Shown piece by piece: positions 43,304 to 54,650 of a DNA stretch of 64,000 nucleotides. Location of the stretch: the NCBI GenBank assembly GCA_963920635.1, contig OY987298.1, positions 1,612,001-1,676,000 on the forward strand. The letters are read 5' to 3'. The stretch is from Pseudeuparius sepicola (taxonomy: Eukaryota > Arthropoda > Insecta > Coleoptera > Anthribidae). Numbering within the stretch: position 1 is the first letter of the stretch; each line of letters starts with the position of its first letter. Position numbers and translations under genes: made by a program. Below the pieces are notes generated by a model. The model saw only the letters and a list, made by a program, of their open reading frames with translations, did not search any database and had not been told where the DNA came from.

Positions 43304-43506
43304 TGTTGCATCACGGGCGTAGCCAGGATTTAGTTTTGGGGGGCATGGGGGGTTAGTTTGAGAAGTAAATAAAACAACAAAAATATACTTACATGAAATT
43401 TAATATCTATATATTCATCCGAAAAACTACGACATATTTATAAAGTTCTTAACTTTAAATGAAATGGATAAATTAATTTCGTTCCTCTGCGCTAAATCTA
43501 AAACCA

Positions 43507-44014
43507 TTAAAGAAGAAATCTTCGGCTTTTTCTTTTAAATATATCCACTACTTCATCTGCATGAATTTCTGTTCCATAGTGAATGTTCATTAGAGCCAAA
43601 CCATTAAGTCTGTTTTCACTTGTAGTGTTTCGTAAATAGTTTTCCAGTCTCCTTAGGCTCGAGAAAGACCTTTCTGGGGTAGCAGTGGATACAGGAATGG
43701 TAGCCAAGATTTGTAGTAATGTGTAAATATTAGGATAAAGGTTTTTATCGCACATATCTAGGCATTCCAAACTAGATTTCGGGGTAGGCAGTCTTCTTAT
43801 CAGCATGCAAGGTAGCTGAAGCTTTGATAGCTAAATCCAAATTTGTTTCTTTATTAGAAACCCCTTGACCTTGACTACACCACTTTTTCCAGTAGTCCAT
43901 ACCTTTAAGTTTATCACCCTTCCTTTTTTTCCCCTCCATTTTTCGACAGTAATAATGATTCACGTATCTATCCTTAACAAGGTCATCGAATAACAGCGCA
44001 CTAAAATTACTCAC
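43507..44014 (-). pseudogene. hAT transposase remnant (copy 4)
   Basis: Two overlapping minus-strand frames: an 80-codon N-terminal piece (43772-44014, no ATG at its first codon) and the 99-codon dimerisation domain (43507-43806). They are out of register because of the two-base loss described for copy 3. Confidence 0.75.
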
Positions 44015-44099
44015 TTACACGGTACACTTAATTCTCTTCACTATTCGTTCACCACTTTTCACTTTTATTCGCTTCGAGTTCGCATGGAACAATACTGCC

Positions 44100-44230
44100 G
44101 TAAGCGCGGTCACGCGCCGCGGCGCCGCTTATATAGCAGCCCAGTAGCCGTCCAGAAACTTCCAGGAACTTCCACAAAGTTCCGCTCATTTCGACCGAGG
44201 GGCGTGGCGAATAATCGAGAAACAACGCAA
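44100..44230 (-). promoter_or_regulatory. Heat-shock-like promoter (copy 4)
   Basis: TATATAA on the minus strand at about 44129-44136, proximal pentamer array 44150-44184 and distal site 44208-44223, as in copy 2. Confidence 0.6.
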
Positions 44231-44717
44231 AGTGTCCCTACAATACAAAATAGTTCGGCTGCAACTGCGTCTGCCTCTCGTCAAAAGATGGCGCTAGGCG
44301 CTACTATTACTACATATATTCAAACGTAATAATAATTTAACTCTTCACTCCTCGTATTTTTTCGGTATAATATTAGGTAATATTTTGCTTATTTCGGGGG
44401 GGGGGGGGGGGTTGAACCCCCGAAACCCCCCTCTTGGCTACGCCCGTGTGTTGCATAGTACATTTCCCGGAAGCGTTTAAGGGATAACATAATATCTTGG
44501 ATACCATCAGAAATCCGTATCACATCGATCACCCTTGGGTTTGCATAAGGTGACGTCGACGCGTGTCGTCGCATCCGCAGGGGGTGGTATAAATTTGTCG
44601 GGACCCGCCCCCTCTTCAGGGGACGATGTCTGATTTATCTGCTATCGTCTTGTGCTTAAGAAGGTTGCAATAAAATGTGGGGACATTTTCCTGGTCACTG
44701 AACTTAAATGGTATGTA

Positions 44718-45608
44718 CAGGTTGGCTCACTATAAATCGACAACACCCCCCTCCCCCCCCCTACCCTTAACTTGTTAGTTTTTGAGGTTAGAAAAAAGTT
44801 TTTTACAAAAGTTTTAGATACTAATGCAAAATTTTTTTGTGACGCTATTGGACCATATTATATACAGTGTGTTCTAGAAAGCCGTGGCAGACATAACTTA
44901 TGTTTTTTTAAATGGAACACCCTATATATTTTTGCGTTTTTGAAATCTACTCATCAAGGTAATTAAAATGATATTAAACCTTGTGGCATTATCTTTTTCC
45001 GTTTTTTTTAAAATTCCCTTTTCAAATTTTATACTTAGGTACCTACTAAATTATTTGTGGATCTCGTGATAAAGATAGATGATCGATGTAATAACAAAAA
45101 ATATTTGTTTTAAACGAGAGAGTAATATAGTGAAACTCCAAAATGTTTAGGAGCCATTTCAAATTTTACTGATTATATTCTCGAAATCAAGAATTTCAGG
45201 AAAATCGTAAAAGCTCCTAAACATTTTGGAGTTTCACTATGTTACTCTCTTGTTTAAAACAAATATTTTTCGTTATTACATTGATCGTCTATTTTTATCA
45301 CGAGATCCACAAATTCGAGTTAAATAAATTTGAATACGGAATTTTTCAAAAACGGAAAAAGATAATGCCACAAAGTTTAATATCATTTTGATTGCCTTGA
45401 TGAGCAGATTTCAAAAATGCAAAAATATATGGGGTGCTCCATTTAAAAAAACATAAGTTATGTCTGCCACGGCTTTCTAGAACACACTGTACACGGTCCA
45501 ATAGCTTCACAAAAAACTTTGTATTAGTATCTTAAACTTTTTTCAAAAACTTTTTTCTAACCTCAAAAACTAACTTAAGGGGGTGTCAATTTATAATGAA
45601 CCACCCTG
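44718..45608. mobile_element. MITE, CAGGTTGGCTCACTATAAAT ends
   Basis: Almost full palindrome, TA at 44716-44717 and after 45608. Internal TGGAACACCC pair indicates a second nested or older element. A truncated relative is at 32178. Confidence 0.75.
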
Positions 45609-46070
45609 TACATACATATAGTTAGAATATATTCATAGGCTACTGCCCCCCCTTGCCCCCTCTGCGGGCGCCCATGACTACTATGGAACTATAGCTCTTA
45701 AAAGTTATATAACAATCTCTTAATTTTCGCAGAAGGAACAAAAAGGTGTTTAGAGTTACCTCTGTAAAACCTATAGCCCGACATGTTTTATAAAGTAGTT
45801 TCCAAGACCATCATATGTATAACTCCGTTCTAAAACGTTTGGTAACAGGAAGTCGAGGATTTATTAAAAGATCTTTGTTCTAAACCTATCAGTAACCTAA
45901 CCGGTCATATAGAAGACACTTATAAAACCTTAGTGCTTTTATTACTATTAAAAAGCTGTTATAAAACTAACAGTTACTAAAGGTAATCGAAAATTATTCC
46001 GAAACCTAACTCTGACTGTTACGGAGGCGACCTGGGGCCACGTACTTTTTTCCCCTAAAAATTTACACTT
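45609..46070. other. Intronic stretch without a recognised feature
   Basis: No gene; a fragment near 45640-45680 (ACTGCCCCCCCTTGCCCCC) recalls hAT-end C runs. Confidence 0.4.
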
Positions 46071-46074
46071 TATT

Positions 46075-46450
46075 TCTGTCAATCTTACAGATTATTCTGT
46101 AAATTTTACAGGTTATTCTGTAAATTTTATACACTTTTTTCTCTGAATTTTAAACAAGTGTAAAATTTACAGAAAAAAAGTTAAAAATTACAGAAAAAGT
46201 GTAAAATTTACAGAATAATCTGTAAAATTTGCAGAAAAGAGTTAAAATTTAAAGAATAACCTGTAAAATTTACATAAAAAATTGTAAAATTCACAGAAAA
46301 AAATTGTAAAATTTACAGAAAAAAAAATTACAGAAGTAAAAGTGTAAAATTTACAGAAGTAAAAGTGTAACATTCACAGAATAATCGGTAGAATTACAGA
46401 AAAAGTGTAAAATTTACAGAATACTCTGTAAAATTGATAGAAATAAAAAA
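46075..46450. repeat. Irregular minisatellite GTAAAATTTACAGAA
   Basis: About 20 variants of a 15-18 bp unit in both orientations (TCTGTAAATTTTACA and TGTAAAATTTACAGA), ending about 100 bp before scro exon 4. Confidence 0.8.
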
Positions 46451-46554
46451 AAAATTGTGAAAAAAAGTACGAAGCCCTAGGACGCCTTCCTAGACTGTTG
46501 ACCGACAATGTAATCAAGTATGTATGCTTAATTCCCCCTCCGGTTTCTTTCCAG

Positions 46555-46796
46555 TATCGCGGCTGATGGGCGCGACGGCGCCCGGCGCCGCCAACATGGG
46601 CCACCCCCACCACGGCCACCCGGGCGCCGGCGTCGGCCACCCCCACCACCACCACCACCACGCGGCGGCGGCGGCGGCCGCCGCGGCCGCCGCCATGCCG
46701 CTCGGCGCGTGCGCGGTCGGCCCCGGCGACGTCAAGCCGGTCCAGTTCCCGCTCGCGCAACGGCGCAAGCGCAGGGTGCTCTTCACGCAGGCGCAG
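46555..46796 (+). CDS. scro: scro exon 4: His/Ala tracts and start of the homeodomain
   Basis: Acceptor TTTCCAG|TATCG (AG 46553-46554), donor CAG|GTGAGG (GT 46797). One base from exon 3 plus TA gives Ile, producing ADPRFA-ISRLMGATAPGA across the junction, the NK2.1 signature. Then a Gly/His/Pro region with six His, eleven Ala, MPLGACAVGPGDVKPVQFPL, and RRKRRVLFTQAQ, homeodomain residues 1-12 (the N-terminal arm and first residues of helix 1). Exit phase 0. The antisense frame of 192 codons here is produced by GC-rich codons and is not a gene. Confidence 0.95.
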
Positions 46797-46859
46797 GTGA
46801 GGGCTGGGCTGGTTTAAAGGACGGCGACTGGACAGAATGCGGGCAAACAAATGCCATAC

Positions 46860-47150
46860 ACTTGCAATGCGAAAAGTTATTTTTTCTACAAGCGTGCGAA
46901 AAAGTACACTTTTCCGCACGCCTATTAGTTTAGTAGTGTGGAAAAGTGACACTTTCTAAACTAAAATGCGTGCGGAAAAGTGTACTTTTAATTCCTTTGC
47001 TGTTCCGCACGCTTGTAGAAAAAATAGTGTTCCTAACTCTTGCGGAAAGTGTCTTTTCCACGCTCGATTTCTCCGCTACGCGTCGTTCAGCCAACTGCAA
47101 TCGCATGCGGAAAAGTGGCACTTTCCGCACATGTTAATAAATATACCTAC
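46860..47150. repeat. Clustered inverted GCGGAAAAGTG motifs
   Basis: At least seven GTGCGGAAAAGTG(T/C)ACTTT or complementary words in 290 bp directly downstream of the exon 4 donor. Mirror-image frames arise from them. Confidence 0.65.
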
Positions 47151-47296
47151 TATATTCATATTCGCTCGACGTCACGCTCATACTTGACCGTTATTCTCAT
47201 GCAGTGTAGACAAGATTATTTTTTTAAAATCCGCTATAAAAAGCCTCAAACCAGTCATTAAAAGCTCAAAATACGGACTAAAGTAAGGCCATTATA

Positions 47297-47993
47297 CAGT
47301 GTTCTCCAAAAAGTTAGCATCATAAGGAGGACATTTTTAATTAATGTTTTATTTTCAAATTTAATTTTGTGTTTACCTTTTGCTTGAAAAAAGATGAAAA
47401 ATGACCAACTCAAACTTGGTCATGTGACTTTCGTTATCTGTCAAAAATGACATTTAAAAAAATATATCGCCAAAAATTGATTGTTTATTTGTTAAAATAT
47501 CAAAAAGTTTTACTTGAAAAAGTTGTTTATTTTTCAATTTTATTTAAGTGTGCTAAATTTGAAAGTTCTCATAAAAGATTTAGTTCTTTGCCAATTTTTA
47601 ATATTTTTTTATGAAATTTCAGAAAATTTCAAAAACTCGCGCGCAACCTCGTAAAAAGTATTTTATATCACTAGCTTTATCATTCTATTAACTTTTTATT
47701 ACTAATTACCGATAAGAATGGGTATTTTTCAAAAGAAAATGATATTAACGCATTAAAATTCTGTTGTTTGCTGCAAAGTTGATGTCTACTATGTACTGTC
47801 TAGCATTTAGGGTATAAATTTAGTTATAACCTACATCACGTTTTCCAGTTCTAAATTGATGCCAAAATAATAACAAATTAAATTACCATTAAACTATTTT
47901 ACGTATCTAAGCAAAATTCTCGACTCTTATGGAAAAAATAATTATTACTTTTAAGTTTAATTTCACATTAATCGATTTTGATGAGTAATGAGT
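47297..47993. other. AT-rich stretch beginning with a CAGTGTTCTCC MITE-like end
   Basis: TATACAGTGTTCTCCAAAAAG at 47293 resembles an element end. A possible partner is CACACTGTATA at 49729-49739, but the two termini match poorly. No gene. Confidence 0.4.
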
Positions 47994-48086
47994 AATTTCA
48001 TTTTTCGACAAAAAGTCATTCTTGATAAAAGTTTCTGCTTCTCGAAAAAAATATGGTCTACTTAGGGAATTTTTGATTTTTTTATA

Positions 48087-48410
48087 CAGGGTGCCCAAAA
48101 AATACAAAAACATGAAATACCATCAAGAATAAACTACCTTTATTTTTAAAAATATCAAAAACTTTTACTTAGAAAAGTTGTTTAGAATTAAAACACTTGT
48201 CCGATTGTAACTTTTCAAACAAATCTTTGATTTAAATAGGTAAAAAAAAACAAAAAAAATCAAAGTCATCCGAATTGCTTGAAAATTTACAATCTGACAC
48301 GTCTTTTAATTCTAAACAACTTTTCTAAGTAAAAGTTTTTGTTATTTTTAAAAATAAATGTAGTTTATTCTTGATGGTATTTCATGTTTTTGTATTTTTT
48401 GGGCACCCTG
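48087..48410. mobile_element. MITE, CAGGGTGCCCAAAAAATAC ends
   Basis: TA at 48085-48086 and 48411-48412; arms of about 120 bp nearly perfect. Confidence 0.8.
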
Positions 48411-48431
48411 TATAAAAAAATCAAAAATTCC

Positions 48432-49624
48432 CTAAGTAGCAGGGGCGTAACTACCGCTGTATCAATGATACAGGGCCCACTGGCCTGGGGGGCCCATACT
48501 GCACCGACCAGTAAAAAAAGAAATCAAAATATTTCTGCTTTGATTTGGTTACTACTTCAAACTTAAAATTAAATTATTTTCTTTTAACATTTGTATGCAT
48601 CTATGTATCACATAGACATAATAAAACGAAATTTATGAGTTTTTGTTTACCTACAATATAAGTACCTATATAATTAGGTACAGTCTTAGGAAACGGTGTA
48701 AGCTGGTCCAATAACTAAAAATAAATCACATTTTGTTGCTATATCACTCACGAAGCGACACCTTAATTTTGATCGTCGTCTGAAAACATAACATCTGAAA
48801 CGTTCTCCTATTCATCATCTTATTCATCTGTACGACTGTACGTTGAAGATTTTACCCCCCCCCCCTGGATTTTTGAACGAAAATACAAATTTCTAAGTGA
48901 AAATATCCTAAACGCAGAATATACAACATTGATTCATTGATTGAATATAAAATGAAAAATTGTCGGGTAATAATGTGTAACATAGATAAATTTTTTATTG
49001 AAAAATATACTTATCATGTCAAGTAGCTAACTACCGATTCCACGAGACCTGGCTTTTCCCATACATAAGCCCAGGGCTGTATATGATTTGAAGGTTCAAG
49101 AGTTCAAGTCCCCTACATGAGAAAAGACGAAAAATATACATAATATACTGCTATGATTTTGTAATTTCCTATACCTCTTTTAAACTATCTGTGCTTTATA
49201 TTTCTAAAAATTTTCGCCTACGGCGCATTTTAATAACCAAACACCTCTGCTTTCTTTTGTATAGGTATATATAGCCGGTTTAAAAAGCAATGATTTTTAT
49301 GGTCACAGTTAGTTGTTCTATAAAAGAAGACTGAGTAGGACTTCTTGGCTACAAATGTTATGAGTCATAGTGAACAAAAAAATACCACCAGTTAACAAGA
49401 ATATGTTTTGCTTCGAATTTCTTTTCGTTAATTTAAACTGTTTGACCTTGAATATTTGAAAAATTTTCGCCCGCGGCGCAATTTTGTACCACAAAGATTC
49501 ATTTTTTTAAATTTCTGACTACCCAACTAAAACTTTTAACTTTTTGGGCAAAAGTAGAAAATTTAGGTATATATATTTAGGTATACAGGGCCCACTCAAA
49601 GGTAGCTACGCCACTGCTAAGTAG
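48432..49624. mobile_element. hAT-type element, family G
   Basis: Ends CAGGGGCGTAACTACC (48440) and GGTAGCTACGCCACTG (to 49616), perfect 8-bp TSD CTAAGTAG (48432-48439, 49617-49624). Subterminal ATACAGGGCCCACT occurs on both sides. No transposase. Confidence 0.85.
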
Positions 49625-49739
49625 ATAGGTATATTTTTTCGAGAAGCAGAAACTTTTATCAAGAATGACTTTTTGTAGAAAAATGAAATTTTTGGTCCAT
49701 TTGTCCTCTTGGAGACTCCATCCAAGGACACACTGTATA

Positions 49740-50451
49740 TCCTTTTTCTAAATGTTATTGTTAGTTTTCAATAAAAATTATATTTCAAACAATAAATCCG
49801 ACGAAGTTTATTAACTATGTACTATTTAAATTTTCTCATTTTTCTCGATTTCCCTTCTTCATTTCTCCCTGAAATCTTAAAATAGCCCGTACAAATAATT
49901 ATTTCAAATTTTCCGCCTCGTTTACGGTTAAAAATGGCCGCCAAATTATCCCCCCCTCCCGGACGGACGTCTTTTTGGCGCGGTATAGGCATAGGCGTGC
50001 GCAGACTTTTGTATTAGGGGGGGCACAAGATAAAGGTAAATAAAAGGTACCATTAAATAAAAACGTGTACTTAAAAATAACAAAAATAAATATAAATATT
50101 CTTTAAAATAACAAAAATAAACAAGAACGTAACCAAAAACACTAATATACAACACAAACATTAACTTTTGCGAGTATCTATAAACATCACAGGAATAAAT
50201 TTGGTACAGTTAAATCTACTGTACTTTTTGTGATTTAAAAAAATGCCGCCAAATATCGCCTATTATAGCATTTTTTGAGAATCAGTAATTAGTGTCCTAT
50301 TAGTAATATGGTTGTGAATAAAATAATTTTGCCATTTTTAAGGTCTCCTCTAGATCTGCTATTTTCCAAGATCGCACATATCTCCTCACATTCGTAATTC
50401 ACCTAACCTAATGCGACACTGACATCCTAACAAATAAAATCCAACAACCAA
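49740..50451. other. AT-rich stretch with a hAT-like left end
   Basis: GGCGTGCGCAGACTTTTGTA near 49994 followed by a G run resembles hAT termini in this window, but no partner or TSD was found. Possibly linked to the frame at 50452. Confidence 0.4.
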
Positions 50452-50577
50452 TTACTTACTACTTTGAACTTCAACGTCAACTTGTCTGCTGCCACTTGTA
50501 GTAGTACTACTACTTGCCGAAGTTGATGTGGTTGTGGTTTGCTTTGATTTAACGTTAAAAAAGTTTCTAATATCCAT
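50452..50577 (-). pseudogene. Probable hAT transposase first exon
   Basis: Minus strand, ATG at 50577. 41 codons: MDIRNFFNVKSKQ, a Thr/Ser-rich stretch, then SRQVDVEVQSSK. MDIRxFF followed by Ser/Thr-rich linker is a common start of hAT transposases of the ZMYM1-like group. A strong donor (AGTA|GTAAGTAAT) overlaps its end, suggesting exon 1 of a spliced gene, but no downstream exon remains. Nearby GAGCGCCATCTTTTGC (50698) resembles family A's GCGCCATCTTTTGA. Confidence 0.5.
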
Positions 50578-51600
50578 TGCAACCTGCTCGTACGAAACAC
50601 AGAAAATCACAAAAACAAATATCTAAGCTAGCACCTAACCTAGCCAACGGAGACACTTGCATTCTCATCCCCACCGACGAATGCCGAGTCGAGGGTCGAG
50701 CGCCATCTTTTGCCGATGATTTAAACTTACAGCGTAACAGAAATCTGCCGCAAGCACAAAATCTTGCTGTAGAAATCAGTGGCGTCGCAAGTCGCAAGTG
50801 CATTAATTGGTGATAAATGGTTTACAAGTTTTACATAGGTAGATATCAAGGTCCATAGAGGGATAGGTTGCCTGGTAACTCAGCGGCGGAAGAGACGAGA
50901 AGAGAAAAATATATTTATCTTGATTTCATTACCATGATATCATGCATCCATCAAATAAAACTGTAAAATATCTGTAGAGCAAGTAAAATAAACTTATCAT
51001 ATGAAATCATATTTTCGTTTTAATAACAATGGCAATTACAGTCATACTGGCTTCACGCACCTGTCCTCTTGGCCTCTTGGTCATTCTTTTATTCGATTCA
51101 TAAAATCATTTTTCCACTACTAACTTTGAAAGCACACTTTATTGACAGATTATAAGCATCAAAAGTTGATTTTCTCTCCCCGAGGTAAATAAAATGTCAT
51201 TATTGACAATGGTCAATAATGAAAAACGTCAAATTATTACAGTACAAATTATTATTTTTTTTCCGCTCCCTCTCTGATTTCTGGAGGAATGCATATTATC
51301 ATTGTGTCCGATAAATCATCACAATTATTATAACATTCTGACTAATAATTTAAAGCTAACTTGAATGAAGGCAAGAAGCAAGGATACCTATTTTCGTATT
51401 ATAAGAACTTATTATTTATTACAATGATTTATTGGTATGTTAGTAGTGGATTTTTCATTCAAATGTGAAATTTAGGCAATTCTGTATTGCTCTCTTCATT
51501 ACTACAAATACATATAATTTGAACGGGCACGCGTGTGACGTATTTGCCGCCGTTGAATGCAGTGTTTTGATTGGCCCGAAGTATCCCCCCATGGACCTTG
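50578..51600. other. Intronic stretch without a recognised gene
   Basis: 50620-50810 has mirror-image frames of unclear meaning. The rest is AT-rich. Confidence 0.35.
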
Positions 51601-52037
51601 GTATAGGCCAAGAACGATAGACGCACAGGATTGCTCGATCTCGTAAGCGTAATGTTCGCCAGTCGGCAGATGGGTGACGTCAGCGCTAGACTAACGGTGT
51701 TATTTGTACATGAGCGGTGCGGGTTTTGACTGTGTTTTCTTTATTTTATGTAACCTGTTTTTAGTTTTCAATCTATTATTGAATATTTATACTAAATTAG
51801 TACCACCTTGCTTAGTATTAAAAACGTAAGAACTAATATATTTTGTCAAATTATCTCTCTAATATCGAATGTTTTGTGCCATTATAGGTTAGAAGTTAGA
51901 TTTGAGATCTCCTCGTCATTGTCTTCGATTTTTTTGTAGGTACTGGGTTATTTAATAGGTAGGTACATACTTATATTTTATCATTTTAAATACACTTTAC
52001 CCTATACTTTATATTTATTATTTATTTAGAATACATT

Positions 52038-52289
52038 ATGACAGGAACGAGGTGTGCTGTTTATGGTTGTAATACAACTTACGCTTTAAAAAAAGCAGGC
52101 GAAAATATTATGTTCCATACCTTCCCCAAGTCAAAAGATATGATTTCACAAACGATTAGGAGAGCATGGGTGGCAAGATGTAAAAGAATGGACAGTTTCA
52201 ACCCTAATAACAGTCATATTTGTTCTCATTTTACGGAAAATGACTATGAAAGAGATTTACAGAGTGAACTGCTAGGTAAAAGAGTTTAA
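52038..52289 (+). CDS. THAP-type zinc-finger exon
   Basis: ATG at 52038; 83 codons to the stop, but a donor-like TAG|GTAAAAG at 52275/52276 suggests it is an exon. The domain starts RCAVYGCNTTYALKKAGENI with C6 and C11, then MFHTFPKSKD (the FP motif), WVARCKRMDSFNPNNSHICS and HFTENDYE. THAP domains coordinate zinc with C2CH and bind DNA. Here the last pair reads C62-S-H64, one residue shorter than the usual C-X2-H, so zinc binding may be impaired. It lies 430 bp inside the left inverted end of the element and ahead of Harbinger-type remnants, so it is most likely part of the element's transposition machinery. Confidence 0.75.
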   Translation: MTGTRCAVYGCNTTYALKKAGENIMFHTFPKSKDMISQTIRRAWVARCKRMDSFNPNNSHICSHFTENDYERDLQSELLGKRV

Positions 52290-52313
52290 CCTTTCCATCT
52301 TCATCCAAAGCTT

Positions 52314-52640
52314 CTTTAACTACAGATTAAATCTGGCAAGAAGAGTAGTTGAAAATGCATTTCGCATTTTAGCCAAACGATTTAGAGTTTTTTGACTAAA
52401 ATTAATTTGAATGTGGAAAAAGTGCAAACCATAACATTGGCATGTTGCACATTACATAATTTTTGAAACCTGAATGTCCTACTTCCATCCTAGAAGAGCT
52501 TGATAAAGACTACCTATATATTTCAATTTGGACTTTCTTACCAAACATGCTCACCAAGACATGCTTGCGTTGCTGCCCAAGAGGAGTTTTGTGATTATTT
52601 CGTGAATGAGGGAGCTGTGCCTTGGCAGCGGAATACATAA
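52314..52640 (+). pseudogene. PIF/Harbinger (DDE_4) transposase C-terminal remnant
   Basis: Three pieces in different frames: NYRLNLARRVVENAFRILAK; TKINLNVEKVQTITLACCTL + HNF; and CDYFVNEGAVPWQRN. These are the RRxxENAFG, ACCxLHNF and EGAVPWQ landmarks of the C-terminal part of HARBI1-like transposases. Stops separate them and the acidic catalytic residues upstream are missing. Confidence 0.75.
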
Positions 52641-52844
52641 ATAAAACATATTGTAACATTTCACACACTTTTTATCTAAGTATATTATCTTTAAAACTAT
52701 GTACTCTCTCCTCTTTCTCGTCTAATGCCTCAAACAAAACTTGTATCAAAATATAACCTTTCTTGTGTTCAAATTTTCAATGTTAGTACTCCTGAAGTTC
52801 ACGCAAAACTTGACGGAAAATAGGACATACATGCTCTAATTCGT

Positions 52845-52985
52845 GAAGTAACTTCATGAAGAAATTCATGAATTAATTCATGAAGAAATTGCCAGTGTAA
52901 TACACGACTTTTTATAATAATTTGCCCTTGAAGTGACTTCATGAATTAATTCATGAAGAAATTGTCAATGTAAAACAGGCATCAC
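52845..52985. repeat. TTCATGAA-based short repeats
   Basis: AATTCATGAATTAATTCATGAAGAAATTG occurs twice in full and in part, with (G)TGACTTCATGAA neighbours; self-complementary. Confidence 0.65.
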
Positions 52986-53225
52986 AGAGTGTGTACCAGT
53001 ACAGGTGCAATAAAACCAAATGTCAAGTCCTATAAGCGCTTTTTATCGAACCTTTTGTGATACATAATTTTCATAGTGTTTATTAACAGTATTATACTCG
53101 TAATAAATTGAAACTAAAATTTGGCATACATTAATTTTAATATTAATTTATAAAATAATATCGCAAAAGATTAGTATCATACTTACCGTCTTTCAAACGT
53201 TCAAAATACTTTGTATAATAATAAT

Positions 53226-53322
53226 ATTTTATATTTGCCTCAGCCAGAGGCCTCGGCAACTAAATTCCACATGAGTCATAAAAAGTTGAACTTCAGTGCC
53301 TTGGTACATAAATAACTATTTT
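53226..53322 (+). mobile_element. 5S-derived SINE, 5'-truncated tail
   Basis: TATTTGCCTCAGCCAGAGGC to CCTTGGTACATAAATAACTA matches the last ~95 bases of the two longer SINE copies, here on the + strand. Loss of the 5' part is typical of incomplete reverse transcription. Confidence 0.7.
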
Positions 53323-53639
53323 CGAAATTTTCTTCAGTATGCAATTACTCCATATATTGGCAATTTTATAAATTAATCCCATAGTCTTGATACATTCTAA
53401 GTAAAAAATAAAAGTTCACTGTACTCTTAATAGTGTATAAAAATCAAAGGATTGGCAAAAGTATCTCAAAAACACAGAACATCCACAGAAAACCCACCCT
53501 TTCTATATTTTAAACGGTAGCTCCCGGCGCGCTTAGCAGATAGCAGTCTAGCGGTGACGTCACGCCGGCGGAGAGATTTGCCCGATCGAGCAGTCCTGTG
53601 CGTCTACCGTTCTTGGGTATAGGCTCTCTAATTATTATC

Positions 53640-53970
53640 AGATATTTCACTCGCGAACTAATCAAAGAGATCGCGTCGCCTCGACCCCCCCCTCTCCCCG
53701 CTACTCGTCCACCCGCCCCGCAGGTATCGTTCGGCCGCCATGCCGCCCGGCGCGTGCGCATGCGCGGACCGCCCGCCCCGGCGAGAGGCGGGACCGAGAC
53801 CCGACGGTGGGCGGGGACGGCGGCGGTCGAGTGGTGCGGCCCGACCGAGACCGGGGAGTTGGCGGGGGGGGGGGGGGAGACGGGAGGGAATTGATTTTAG
53901 TGTGAGCGCGTGGCCGGCGGAACGCGCGGGAGGAAAGTCGCGACGAAAAGCCGATGTTTTCTTCGAGTGA
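53640..53970. promoter_or_regulatory. Intronic CpG island in scro intron 4
   Basis: Dense GC/CpG, unique, without coding homology. It starts beside the right end of the Harbinger-like element. Candidates are an alternative or antisense promoter or an enhancer; no TATA or splice evidence decides. Confidence 0.4.
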
Positions 53971-53984
53971 TGTTTTTTTTTCTA

Positions 53985-54550
53985 TAAAAATAAAGTGTAA
54001 TTATGACAAGAAGGAATGCGAAGTGGACAGAGTGAAAATGGGAAGGCAACATTTGAGGTTTGTTAACAGAACGATTGGGAATAATCACTTACACAGTTAA
54101 AAATAATGTTACTTAATAGGTACTTAACAATTTTTGAGCTATGTACATTTTTCCCTCGGCAACTTGCCGATATGTCATATTTTCTCCATATATTAAAACA
54201 ATTTCAATTTTGTATTGTGTCTTGTAGTCAACATTTCAACCAACGTTTCAAGAGTATCTATTAAACAAATAAAAACAATTGCTTTAATTCTCCCACCAAT
54301 ATCGATAAATGTGAAATTAAACTTAAAGGTAATAATTACTTATTTGTTCCATAAAAGTCAAGAATTTTAATGAAAATTTTATATTTAAAATACAATATAT
54401 AAAAATAAAGTGTAATTACGACAAAAAGGAATGCGAAGTGGACAGAGTGAAAATGGGAAGGCAACATTTGAGGTTTGTTAACAGAACGATTGGGAATAAT
54501 CACCTACGCACAGTTAAAAATAATGTTACCTATACTCAACAATTTTTGGG
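53985..54550. repeat. ~150-bp direct duplication
   Basis: 53985-54136 and 54407-54548 share AAAATAAAGTGTAATTA, GGAATGCGAAGTGGACAGAG, GGGAAGGCAACATTTGAGGT and ACAGAACGATTGGGAATAAT at over 90% identity. The first copy abuts the CpG island. Confidence 0.75.
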
Positions 54551-54650
54551 TGTTCCATCTGGTCCACCCACAAAAATTGGGAAAATATAAAATGAGGAAT
54601 ACCGTTGTGTGTTAAATTTAACCTTTTGTAACACGTATAAATATTTTTTA

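Larger units (their letters stand above)
43304..44456 (-). mobile_element. hAT-type element, family A, copy 4
   Basis: Perfect 8-bp TSD TGTTGCAT at 43304-43311 and 44449-44456; element 43312-44448. The clearest copy for defining the family's ends. Transcribed right to left. Confidence 0.9.
47994..49690. repeat. Foldback element split by two insertions
   Basis: The left arm (GACAAAAAGTCATTCTTGAT, AAAAGTTTCTGCTTCTCGAA, GTCTACTTAGGGAATTTTTG) is repeated inverted after 48411 and again after 49617, because a MITE (48087-48410) sits at the centre and a hAT element (48440-49616) in the right arm. Confidence 0.75.
51601..53623 (+). mobile_element. THAP + PIF/Harbinger-like element, degraded
   Basis: Inverted ends CCAAGAACGATAGACGCACA (51608) and complement (to 53616), about 40 bp plus a subterminal GTGACGTCA-CGCTAGACT pair. 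The direct repeat GTATAGG flanks both sides (51601-51607, 53617-53623); seven bases is unusual for Harbinger (3 bp), so the exact TSD is open. It contains a THAP exon, transposase remnants and a SINE tail. Confidence 0.7.

Noticed and set aside
46374..46952. 192-codon minus-strand frame
   Set aside because: Antisense shadow of scro exon 4; composition-driven, no recognisable protein.
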